Assembly: GCA_900757255.1 (NCBI GenBank)
Contig: CAAENE010000117.1
Location: 1 to 5,013 of the forward strand
Direction: 5' to 3'
Source: Clostridia bacterium
GTDB taxonomy: Bacteria; Bacillota; Clostridia; HGM11514
DNA length: 5,013 nt
Both the position numbers and the translations under genes were made by a program. Positions 1 through 5,013 of this stretch are shown piece after piece. The notes beneath the pieces were generated by a model. It did not search any database, was not told the origin of the DNA, and worked only from the letters and a program-made list of their open reading frames with translations. Position 1 is the stretch's first letter, and every line of letters starts with the position of its first letter.

Positions 1-167
1 CTGCAGGTGAGCAGGCAAAAATTCTGAACCGGATGATGGAGCATTGGGATGATAATGACCCAAAATTCATGGAAAACCGGCTGAAAGAACTGCTTGGCCA
101 TACTCCTTTACAGGTTTTTGCAGGCGCTTTTCTCGGTATTGCCGCCGGACTCTTTTTTACCATGTAG
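1..167 (+). CDS. Divergent PAP2 family (DUF212/YuiD-like) membrane protein, C-terminal fragment
   Basis: This is the last 54 codons of a gene that begins before the window; the reading frame starts at base 3 and stops with TAG at 165-167. The peptide begins AGEQAKILN, continues through a charged stretch (HWDDNDPKFMENRLKE), then LLGHTPLQVFAGAFLG and a hydrophobic tail ending LFFTM. The AG-x-QA-x-x-LN and ELLGHTP-x-x-VFAG motifs are what I recognise from the C terminus of DUF212 proteins such as Bacillus subtilis YuiD, small integral membrane proteins distantly related to PAP2 phosphatases whose substrate is not established. The final hydrophobic run fits the last membrane helix. In many Clostridia, as I recall, a DUF212 gene sits between ispA and dxs in an isoprenoid gene cluster, but nothing in the window tests that here. 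The next gene is on the opposite strand, so this gene ends its transcription unit. The family call is fairly secure; function is not. Confidence 0.82.
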   Translation, partial: AGEQAKILNRMMEHWDDNDPKFMENRLKELLGHTPLQVFAGAFLGIAAGLFFTM

Positions 168-275
168 GTCTTTCAAAAACGTTTATTTTAGTCTCGCAGC
201 AGAAAAGGGGATTTAAGATAATAACCAAACTTTTTTCTTCGTGCGTCATTATAACTTATAAAGTTTTTATCATTT

Positions 276-313
276 AAAAAGTACCGCGCCAATAGAAAGG
301 CACGGTACTTTTT
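276..313. terminator. Bidirectional intrinsic terminator between convergent genes
   Basis: Two 15-base arms (276-290 and 299-313) pair around an 8-base loop. On the + strand the stem carries one C-A mismatch and runs into TTTTTT, which can end the DUF212 transcript. Read on the - strand, the same position is a G-U wobble, so the stem is fully paired and ends in a run of T. It therefore suits the fibro-slime gene best, whose stop codon lies 13 bases upstream of the stem on that strand. A weaker AT-only hairpin (253-265, AACTT-ATA-AAGTT) precedes it on the + strand. I see nothing else in 168-275. Confidence 0.85.
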
Positions 314-325
314 TAATAACAGATC

Positions 326-2467
326 TTATTGATTAAATTCGTCTAATTCGTTACGATCCTGGCGTTTGGAATAATCAACCTTAAAGTCGGTAAAGGAGTT
401 AGTTGCGCGCATCATATCTTTATAATACCATTTGTTGGGTAACATATCTGTAAATTGGCAGACAACCTCTTGTCCGTCAATTGTAGATGTTATATCATAC
501 CTGCTGTCCCGATGGATGACCTTATTATAAATTTTGACGTATTCCGCTCTTGAGATTAAGTCGTCCGGCCGAATTGTCTCTGCTTCTGCATCGCCTTCCA
601 TATATCCGGCTGATACCATTGCGTTTAGATAGTGATAATACGGATGGCTTGCATCTAAATCGTCAAATGTTCTGATATTGCCGGCTTTATCAAGGCCGAG
701 CGTATAGGTAAAGAGCTTTGCAGCTTCACCGCGGGTGAGCGGAGCATTCGGATAAATAAATTCGTTCTGTCCGTCATAAACACCGATATAATTCATAAAT
801 TCAAGTGCGGTGTAATACCATTCAGACCCAGTTAAATCGGCAAAATGCGGTGTTGCCGGTTTTGTGTATCCGTCCAGCTTGCCGTTCTGCTTTAACAATC
901 TATGCAGCATAGCAGAGCCTTCAGAACGCAGGACAGGATTCTCTGCACCCATGATGGTATCAGTATATCCGTAAATATAGGCGTATTCGTTTTCCAGCTC
1001 GCCGGTAATATCCGGCCTTCCGCCGTTGATATCGACATCCGGCGTTGGTGACGGTGCATCGGCATAGTAAACAACATCTATGTTGATCGGCTCATCCGAA
1101 CTGATTATGCCTAAAATGCCGTTATTTGATTGTGTCTTGATTTGACCGTCGCCGTAACCCGCCGCAGGCTTTTTCAGGTTTACGTCAATCATGCTCTCGG
1201 TAATGCTGTCGCCTAATTTCATTCCGTCTGTTACAACGATATGGTCAATCTTTTCCCATTGTGCAGATTCATTATCTGCTTTCCAATAAGTTACCTTATA
1301 GCCGGGTTTTCTAATATACAATACCTTAACAACGTCGGTATCATCATCGGTAACGATTGCTGCGACTGCGTTTGGGTTTTCCATTTTCATGGCGTTATCA
1401 TCAACGACAAATCCGCCGTAATAGAGATTGCTGTTTTCCAGTTTATCCAGTTTTTCGTCTACCTTGATGTCTTTGACAAAAATGGTATCTCCTGCATACA
1501 GTTTACTGCCGTCGCTGTGGCTGGATACAAGAACAGAATCAAAGCAATTACTCTCGTCCAATGTGGTATCGTAGTATTTTACAAGATAATTCGTCGGCTG
1601 GACCAGGTTGAAGCGCATTTTACAATTGGCAGAGCCGGCGCCGCGTTCCAGATAAAATACTTTTAACGTATGCTCGCCGGCAGAAGTATCAATACCTAAA
1701 TCAGATAATTTCTGCGTTTTTGTTTTTGTACCGGTTGTAACAGAAGTCCCTTTTGTAAAGTTGATTTCACCCTTAACTGCATTGTGGATACCGCCGAGGT
1801 CGAGAGCAAGCTTGCCGTCAACAAAAACCCAAACATCGTCATCGCCGCTGAACTCAAAGGTCATATCCCGGCCGTTCGCCGTCTTGTTTTCTGTGATAAC
1901 AAACGGCAGCTCAGTTGTAACGCCAAAATAAAAATTATCTCCGCCCAAAGGCATAAAATTGGCTGTCGTATAGCCATTGTTCAGGTATAGCGGATCAGTC
2001 AGATCCAAAACACCGGTTTTTTTGTTAATCACAGCATTGTTTTTAGCGCTGTCATATTCATAAATACCGTTGCCGATATGAACAAACGGGAATTTGTAGT
2101 TACCAACCAATTCGGTATCTTGGAACAGTTTCCCATTTTTTACATCAGGCACTTTTCGCTTATCAGACAAAATGACATTGCCGGTTGAATCGAGCGTGTC
2201 TTCAACCAGACCTTCTTTAATTAAATAATCATCCTGTTTTCTCCATGCATTATGTTCGTTTCCTTTTTTATAATCAGTTTGCCCGAACGAAAAGTAATTT
2301 TTACCGGATTTTGAAGAAACCTCATAATCATAGACCTTAGAGGTACCAAAAATGGTGTCAGCATATTCCGTTTTATTCCCAGTATCAGCAGTAAGTGGTA
2401 TCTGGATGCTAAAAACCATGACAGCAGCCAGAACGGCACATAAGCCCTTTCTTAATAGTTTCGTCAT
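326..2467 (-). CDS. Secreted fibro-slime domain protein with C-terminal S-layer homology (SLH) repeats
   Basis: Predicted cell-surface protein, probably an adhesin or matrix component held to the cell wall by SLH repeats. Residue numbers here count from an upstream ATG at 2476. That ATG directly abuts the AAAGGG ribosome binding site (2477-2482), whereas the ATG at 2467 sits 9 bases from it, so I choose 2467 (713 aa). Residues 4-31 form a signal peptide (TKLLRKG, then a hydrophobic core). The fibro-slime domain spans about 130-295, with its hallmark DDDVWVFVDGKLALDLGGIH at 212-231 and HTLKVFYLERGAGSAN at 269-284. Residues 297-472 contain beta-rich segments I cannot assign. A Pro/Thr linker (APSPTP, 474-479) leads to SLH repeats at about 494-530, 544-595 and 602-656, with TRAE-like motifs RSEG, TRGE and SRAE, and the start of a fourth at 673-694. 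The leader carries a c-di-GMP riboswitch. The fibro-slime and SLH calls are strong; the adhesive role is inferred. Confidence 0.9.
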   Translation of the reverse strand: MTKLLRKGLCAVLAAVMVFSIQIPLTADTGNKTEYADTIFGTSKVYDYEVSSKSGKNYFSFGQTDYKKGNEHNAWRKQDDYLIKEGLVEDTLDSTGNVILSDKRKVPDVKNGKLFQDTELVGNYKFPFVHIGNGIYEYDSAKNNAVINKKTGVLDLTDPLYLNNGYTTANFMPLGGDNFYFGVTTELPFVITENKTANGRDMTFEFSGDDDVWVFVDGKLALDLGGIHNAVKGEINFTKGTSVTTGTKTKTQKLSDLGIDTSAGEHTLKVFYLERGAGSANCKMRFNLVQPTNYLVKYYDTTLDESNCFDSVLVSSHSDGSKLYAGDTIFVKDIKVDEKLDKLENSNLYYGGFVVDDNAMKMENPNAVAAIVTDDDTDVVKVLYIRKPGYKVTYWKADNESAQWEKIDHIVVTDGMKLGDSITESMIDVNLKKPAAGYGDGQIKTQSNNGILGIISSDEPINIDVVYYADAPSPTPDVDINGGRPDITGELENEYAYIYGYTDTIMGAENPVLRSEGSAMLHRLLKQNGKLDGYTKPATPHFADLTGSEWYYTALEFMNYIGVYDGQNEFIYPNAPLTRGEAAKLFTYTLGLDKAGNIRTFDDLDASHPYYHYLNAMVSAGYMEGDAEAETIRPDDLISRAEYVKIYNKVIHRDSRYDITSTIDGQEVVCQFTDMLPNKWYYKDMMRATNSFTDFKVDYSKRQDRNELDEFNQ

Positions 2468-2520
2468 TATTTCCATCCCTTTCAGAAAGAATTGATTCGG
2501 GTGCGATTTTTTTATTTCAA

Positions 2521-2554
2521 AAACAAAAAAACCGCCCTCTCATAGAGATGCGGT
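2521..2554 (-). terminator. Riboswitch-controlled intrinsic terminator (expression platform)
   Basis: Read on the - strand, ACCGC (2554-2550) pairs with GCGGT (2535-2531). Above a small internal loop, TCTC (2548-2545) pairs with GAGA (2541-2538), with TAT as the loop. The stem is followed by TTTTTTG and more T, the form of an intrinsic terminator, and lies about 55 bases before the start codon. Its 5' arm includes bases 2552-2548 (CGCAT), which can instead pair with ATGTG at 2632-2628 to form aptamer stem P1. The two structures exclude each other. Ligand-stabilised P1 should block the terminator and allow transcription (an ON switch); that direction is inferred from geometry only. Confidence 0.8.
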
Positions 2555-2632
2555 AACCGGCTGTCTTCCAAATACAGAAGACCCTGTGGCTTTGCGTCAC
2601 TGCCTCACGGCAGTTTTGCCTTTTTCACACAT
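2546..2632 (-). promoter_or_regulatory. Cyclic-di-GMP class I riboswitch aptamer (GEMM-I)
   Basis: Senses the second messenger c-di-GMP in the 5' leader of the fibro-slime/SLH gene. On the - strand the family signatures appear in order. First comes AAAAAGGCAAA (2625-2615). Then comes a hairpin, ACTGCC (2614-2609) with GGCAGT (2604-2599), capped by the GNRA tetraloop GTGA (2608-2605). The conserved GACGCAAAGCC follows (2598-2588), then a second hairpin, GTCTTC (2582-2577) with GAAGAC (2568-2563), and finally AGCCGGTTACCGC (2562-2550). A GNRA loop docking into the other helix, plus the GGCAAA, GCAAAGC and GGTTACCG elements around the ligand pocket, are the hallmarks of this class. P1 would be ATGTG with CGCAT. 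It is short, and part of it may lie at or just upstream of the predicted transcription start near 2630, so its exact extent is uncertain. Confidence 0.93.
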
Positions 2633-2635
2633 ATT

Positions 2636-2663
2636 ATTATACCACAAATCTGTTATTTGTCAA
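2636..2663 (-). promoter_or_regulatory. Sigma-A type promoter for the fibro-slime/SLH gene
   Basis: On the - strand, a perfect -35 box TTGACA (2663-2658) is followed by a 16-base spacer and a perfect -10 box TATAAT (2641-2636). Transcription should start near G2630 or G2628, right at the 5' edge of the riboswitch aptamer. This gives a leader of about 160 nt before the start codon at 2467. With a promoter this close to consensus, control probably rests mainly on the riboswitch terminator rather than on initiation, though that is inference. Confidence 0.85.
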
Positions 2664-2699
2664 GAAGTATTTCATTTTTGTAAGAATCGCACAAAGCGC

Positions 2700-2728
2700 T
2701 TGCAAGGTATATGGTTTCATGTTATACT
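2700..2728 (+). promoter_or_regulatory. Sigma-A type promoter for the large structured RNA
   Basis: On the + strand, TTGCAA (2700-2705) and TATACT (2723-2728) are separated by the ideal 17 bases. The predicted start is G2735 or G2736, which is where the closing helix of the structured RNA begins (GGTGG at 2735-2739). That agreement between two independent signals supports both. This promoter diverges from the riboswitch promoter; the two -35 boxes are 36 bases apart (2664-2699), leaving room for a shared regulator, though I see no clear operator there. Confidence 0.75.
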
Positions 2729-2734
2729 AACTGC

Positions 2735-3369
2735 GGTGGTGCAGTATCCTAGTCAACCTGCTCAATTCCCAGGAAGGGCCTAAAAATCCTTTGAAGGGCA
2801 CATCGATGAAGTTCCTGGTGCCGGCTTTGAACGCCCAGTTTGGGGTTGGTGCTGGGAGTTAAGGTTTAGGGGCAGCCTGCAATGGCATGCGGACCCTGTC
2901 CCCTTTTCCGCGGAGACCTGATCTTGTGTCCGAAAATGCCTTTTAGTAAAAGCGTTTTTCGATACGACTCAGGGTTAAACCTGTTATGCGGTACTGTTTG
3001 TGCTGTGAACAGAGTAGCCTGTCTTGAGTGGTTATGGTGAATAATGGATCAGACATCGGTCTATTGGCCAATGGACCGGCGTTATCGCTGTTTGAAACCA
3101 TGGCTGCAAAAGAGACTAAGAATTGACGCAGTTGCGGAGGAAAACTCCTAGGCTGTTCGTAAGAGATGGGTACAGGATTGAAGTGCGTACTTAGTGGTAA
3201 TCCGGCTCTGCAATTGGCGACAGTGCGGCCGGTGCTTTAAAGGGAAACCGTCGAAATGGCGACATTCGATAGCACCGGGGGAAATCCTGCCGGACCTATG
3301 CCGCAGATTTTACTGTATTCATTGCCACCTGTTATGAATATGCATAAGGGCCGCTTTTGCGGCCCTTAT
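2735..3369 (+). ncRNA. Large ornate structured noncoding RNA (~635 nt); OLE-like candidate, class unconfirmed
   Basis: No frame on either strand here holds a credible gene, yet complementary segments are dense. A long-range closing helix pairs GGTGG (2735-2739) with CCACC (3325-3329) and GCAGTA (2741-2746) with TACTGT (3311-3316). Inside are GCGGA/TCCGC (2889-2893/2907-2911), competing with GGGG/CCCC (2869-2872/2900-2903); an 11-bp hairpin at 2933-2958; CAGG/CCTG (2970-2973/2980-2983); CTGTT/AACAG (2994-2998/3008-3012); a 9-bp hairpin at 3057-3078 with loop GGCC; ACTAAG/CTTAGT (3115-3120/3190-3195); and CCGGTGCT/AGCACCGG (3229-3236/3271-3278). The last encloses a hairpin (3251-3269) capped by the GNRA tetraloop GCGA. 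A good promoter precedes the RNA and a GC-rich hairpin ends it. Size and ornateness match OLE (about 600 nt, Clostridia and bacilli) or ROOL. OLE is favoured slightly because a DUF212 gene is nearby, but its usual partner gene oapA is not visible. I find no RNase P, tmRNA or group II intron signatures. Presence of a structured RNA is likely; its class is a guess. Confidence 0.72.
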
Positions 3370-3373
3370 TTAA
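3344..3373 (+). terminator. GC-rich terminator or attenuator hairpin after the large RNA
   Basis: ATAAGGGCCGC (3344-3354) and GCGGCCCTTAT (3359-3369) form a perfect 11-bp stem with a TTTT loop. The following tract is TTAAAA, so the T run is short and termination may be incomplete. The hairpin lies 54 bases before the M13 peptidase start codon, and no convincing promoter lies between them, so it may act as an attenuator that lets some transcription through. Confidence 0.72.
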
Positions 3374-3410
3374 AATACATAAAAACTCTCGTATTAACAA
3401 AAAACAAAAA

Positions 3411-3415
3411 GGAAG
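3411..3415 (+). promoter_or_regulatory. Ribosome binding site of the M13 peptidase gene
   Basis: GGAAG, in an A-rich context, is placed 8 bases before the ATG at 3424. It favours that ATG over the in-frame TTG directly before it (3421), which would sit only 5 bases from the site. Confidence 0.75.
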
Positions 3416-3423
3416 TGGTATTG

Positions 3424-5013
3424 ATGTGGAAAAAACGAGTGACGGCAGTCCTTTTGGTATTTGTTCTGTTAATCGCAGCAATACCGGCTTATGCGGATAA
3501 TGAGCCGGATTATGCGACACGCGGCGAAATTTGTGAAATGCTTCTTACGGCGGCGGACGATTACACGCCCGGCCTTACCAGAGAGGATATTATCAAAGGC
3601 TATGAGGACGGCTCAACCAAAGACGACCAGTTCATCACCCGCGCTGAAAGCTTTGTTATGGTCAGCCGCGCGTTTGGTACTTTGCCCGAGCCTGTGGGAA
3701 ACGATCTTAGGACCAGTCCGGATAAGGTTAGCTTTACCGATGTACCGGCATGGGCAGAAAACGACGTCAATAATCTGATCAACGCAAGAGTGGTAATCGG
3801 AACCGACGACGGTACGCTGCATGAAAAGGACAATGTGACAACTGAACAAATGCGGACCATGATCCAGCGCATCTGGGCATTAAAGGGAAGCAATCTCAAA
3901 GACGATTACTATAATACCGTCAATAAAGCCTGGCTGGACGCCAGCAGTATCCGCCCCGGCGAAATGTCAGCAGGCGGTTTTACCGAGGTACAATATACCA
4001 ATAACCAGCGCCTTACAGGCATTATAGAAGATATCGTTTCCGGTACTTCTTATCAAAAAGGGTCTAAAGAAGATAAAATCACCAGCTTTTACCACAATGT
4101 GCTGGATATGGACAGCCGCAATGAGCAGGGGATTCAGCCAATCAAACAATATCTTGATAAAATTGACGCTGTAACGACATTTGACGGATTATATGATCTG
4201 CAAAAAGACCTGATGAACGAAATCGGAACCGGCGGGCTGTTTAACGCGGCGCTCAGCGCGGATTTAAAAGACAGTACGAAATATGCTATGTATTTTAACA
4301 GCGTCGGCACAACTCTGACTAAGGATATCTATGCCGGCGGTGACGAAACAAAAGTAAATGCATATAAAAATTATCTCACCACCATATTAAAGCTGGCAGG
4401 GGATCCGAATCCGGAAGAAAAGGTGGATGCGTTTTATGAACTGGAAAAAGACCTTTCCCAGTATCAGCTGAATCCGGAAGACGGTAATAATGTAGATAAA
4501 ATTTATAATGTGTTTACAATTGACCAGCTTCAGGAGCTATTCCCGGCAGCTGATATCAGACAGGTCATAACAGATTTGGGTTACCAGGTACCCGACCAGG
4601 TCATTGTAATGGATACCGAGCTGCTGAAGGCTTTTGCAAAATATTATAATGAGGAGCATCTCGACCTTCTCAAAACACTGACAAAAATTTCCGTTGTTTC
4701 GGGATACGGCGGTGCACTCAACCAAGAGTTCTTGGATGCTTCAAATGAGTTCAGTAAAATCTTTTACGGTATCGAAGGCAGTAAATCTATGGAAGAAATC
4801 GCTTCCAGTTCAACACAGAATGTCATGAGTGACTACCTGGGCGAAATATTTGTGGACAAATATTTCCCGCAGGAAGCTAAAGAGGATGTAACCGCCATGG
4901 TGCATGAATTCATCGACATTTATAAAGCAAGAATTGAGAACCTTGACTGGATGAGCGATACCACCAAAGAAAAGGCAATCAGAAAGCTGGACTGCATGAA
5001 TATAAAAATCGGC
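3424..5013 (+). CDS. Secreted SLH-domain M13 family (neprilysin/PepO-like) metallopeptidase, N-terminal part
   Basis: Open to the right edge: 530 codons seen, with the C-terminal catalytic domain outside the window. M13 enzymes are zinc endopeptidases. Residues 1-24 are a signal peptide (MWKKR, hydrophobic core, cleavage after AYA). SLH repeats follow: the end of one at about 31-48 (ATRGEICEML), a second at about 51-85 (IIKGYEDGS ... ITRAESFVMVSRAFG) and a third at about 102-154 (VSFTDVPAWAENDV ... GTDDG). From about 160 the Peptidase_M13_N domain begins with DDYYNTVNKAWLD, then GGFTEVQYTNNQRL, and reaches WMSDTTKEKAIRKLDCMNIKIG at 509-530, which closely matches the family's W-M-x-x-x-TK-x-x-A-x-x-KL signature. 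The zinc motif HExxH, expected downstream, cannot be checked. Wall anchoring by SLH implies the peptidase acts outside the cell. No clear promoter separates it from the upstream large RNA. The family call is strong; its substrate is unknown. Confidence 0.93.
   Translation, partial: MWKKRVTAVLLVFVLLIAAIPAYADNEPDYATRGEICEMLLTAADDYTPGLTREDIIKGYEDGSTKDDQFITRAESFVMVSRAFGTLPEPVGNDLRTSPDKVSFTDVPAWAENDVNNLINARVVIGTDDGTLHEKDNVTTEQMRTMIQRIWALKGSNLKDDYYNTVNKAWLDASSIRPGEMSAGGFTEVQYTNNQRLTGIIEDIVSGTSYQKGSKEDKITSFYHNVLDMDSRNEQGIQPIKQYLDKIDAVTTFDGLYDLQKDLMNEIGTGGLFNAALSADLKDSTKYAMYFNSVGTTLTKDIYAGGDETKVNAYKNYLTTILKLAGDPNPEEKVDAFYELEKDLSQYQLNPEDGNNVDKIYNVFTIDQLQELFPAADIRQVITDLGYQVPDQVIVMDTELLKAFAKYYNEEHLDLLKTLTKISVVSGYGGALNQEFLDASNEFSKIFYGIEGSKSMEEIASSSTQNVMSDYLGEIFVDKYFPQEAKEDVTAMVHEFIDIYKARIENLDWMSDTTKEKAIRKLDCMNIKIG

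Noticed and set aside
1241..1666. A 141-codon open frame on the + strand.
   Set aside because: It lies wholly antisense to the fibro-slime domain and linker of the - strand gene, whose domains are clear, and its peptide shows no family motif.
2474..2476. The upstream ATG of the fibro-slime gene as the start codon.
   Set aside because: The AAAGGG ribosome binding site touches this ATG directly; the ATG nine bases further in has normal spacing and begins a cleaner signal peptide.
2586..2783. A 65-codon open frame on the + strand.
   Set aside because: It runs through the riboswitch aptamer, both divergent promoters and the start of the large RNA, and has no ribosome binding site or recognisable motif.
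2735..3369. The noncoding region as RNase P RNA, tmRNA, or a group I or II intron.
   Set aside because: I do not see the conserved RNase P core, a tmRNA tag frame with CCA end, or a group II domain V; no intron-encoded protein is present and no split gene flanks the region.
3357..3385. A possible promoter for the peptidase gene (TTGCGG, 17 bases, TAAAAA).
   Set aside because: The -35 match lies inside the terminator stem and loop and both boxes are poor, so it is too weak to call.
3600..3899. Two overlapping - strand open frames of 78 and 99 codons.
   Set aside because: Both are antisense to the SLH and M13_N coding region, which has a clear start, ribosome binding site and family motifs.
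1..5013. CRISPR arrays, insertion sequences, tRNA or rRNA genes, phage genes.
   Set aside because: I see no regularly spaced direct repeats, no transposase or terminal inverted repeats, and no tRNA cloverleaf or rRNA signature.

Overview
The window looks like a stretch of chromosome from an anaerobic Bacillota (Clostridia-type) bacterium with moderate GC. The evidence is two secreted proteins with S-layer homology (SLH) repeats, AGGAGG-like ribosome binding sites, sigma-A type promoters, a class I cyclic-di-GMP riboswitch, and the end of a DUF212/YuiD-type gene. Genus and species cannot be told from the sequence.

Layout, left to right. Positions 1-167 are the 3' end of a DUF212 (divergent PAP2) gene on the + strand. 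It converges on a large - strand gene (326-2467), and a hairpin at 276-313 can terminate transcription from both sides. The - strand gene encodes a secreted protein with a fibro-slime domain and C-terminal SLH repeats. Its leader carries a near-consensus promoter, a c-di-GMP-I (GEMM-I) aptamer and an intrinsic terminator that shares bases with the aptamer's P1 stem. The geometry suggests an ON switch: more c-di-GMP, more surface protein.

Diverging from that promoter, a second good promoter (2700-2728) drives about 635 nt with no credible protein gene (2735-3369). This stretch is full of complementary segments and is closed by a long-range helix whose first base falls at the predicted transcription start. 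It ends in an 11-bp GC-rich hairpin. I read it as a large ornate structured noncoding RNA, in the size class of OLE and ROOL. OLE is my leading but unproven guess; a covariance search would settle it.

From 3424 to the right edge runs the N-terminal part of a secreted M13 (neprilysin/PepO-like) metallopeptidase with SLH repeats at its N terminus. Its catalytic domain lies beyond the window. It has a clear ribosome binding site but no convincing promoter of its own, so it may be expressed by readthrough from the large RNA.

Taken together, the locus places two cell-wall-anchored proteins, a putative adhesin or matrix protein and a surface peptidase, on either side of a compact divergent control region that makes two structured RNAs. 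One senses c-di-GMP; the role of the other is unknown.
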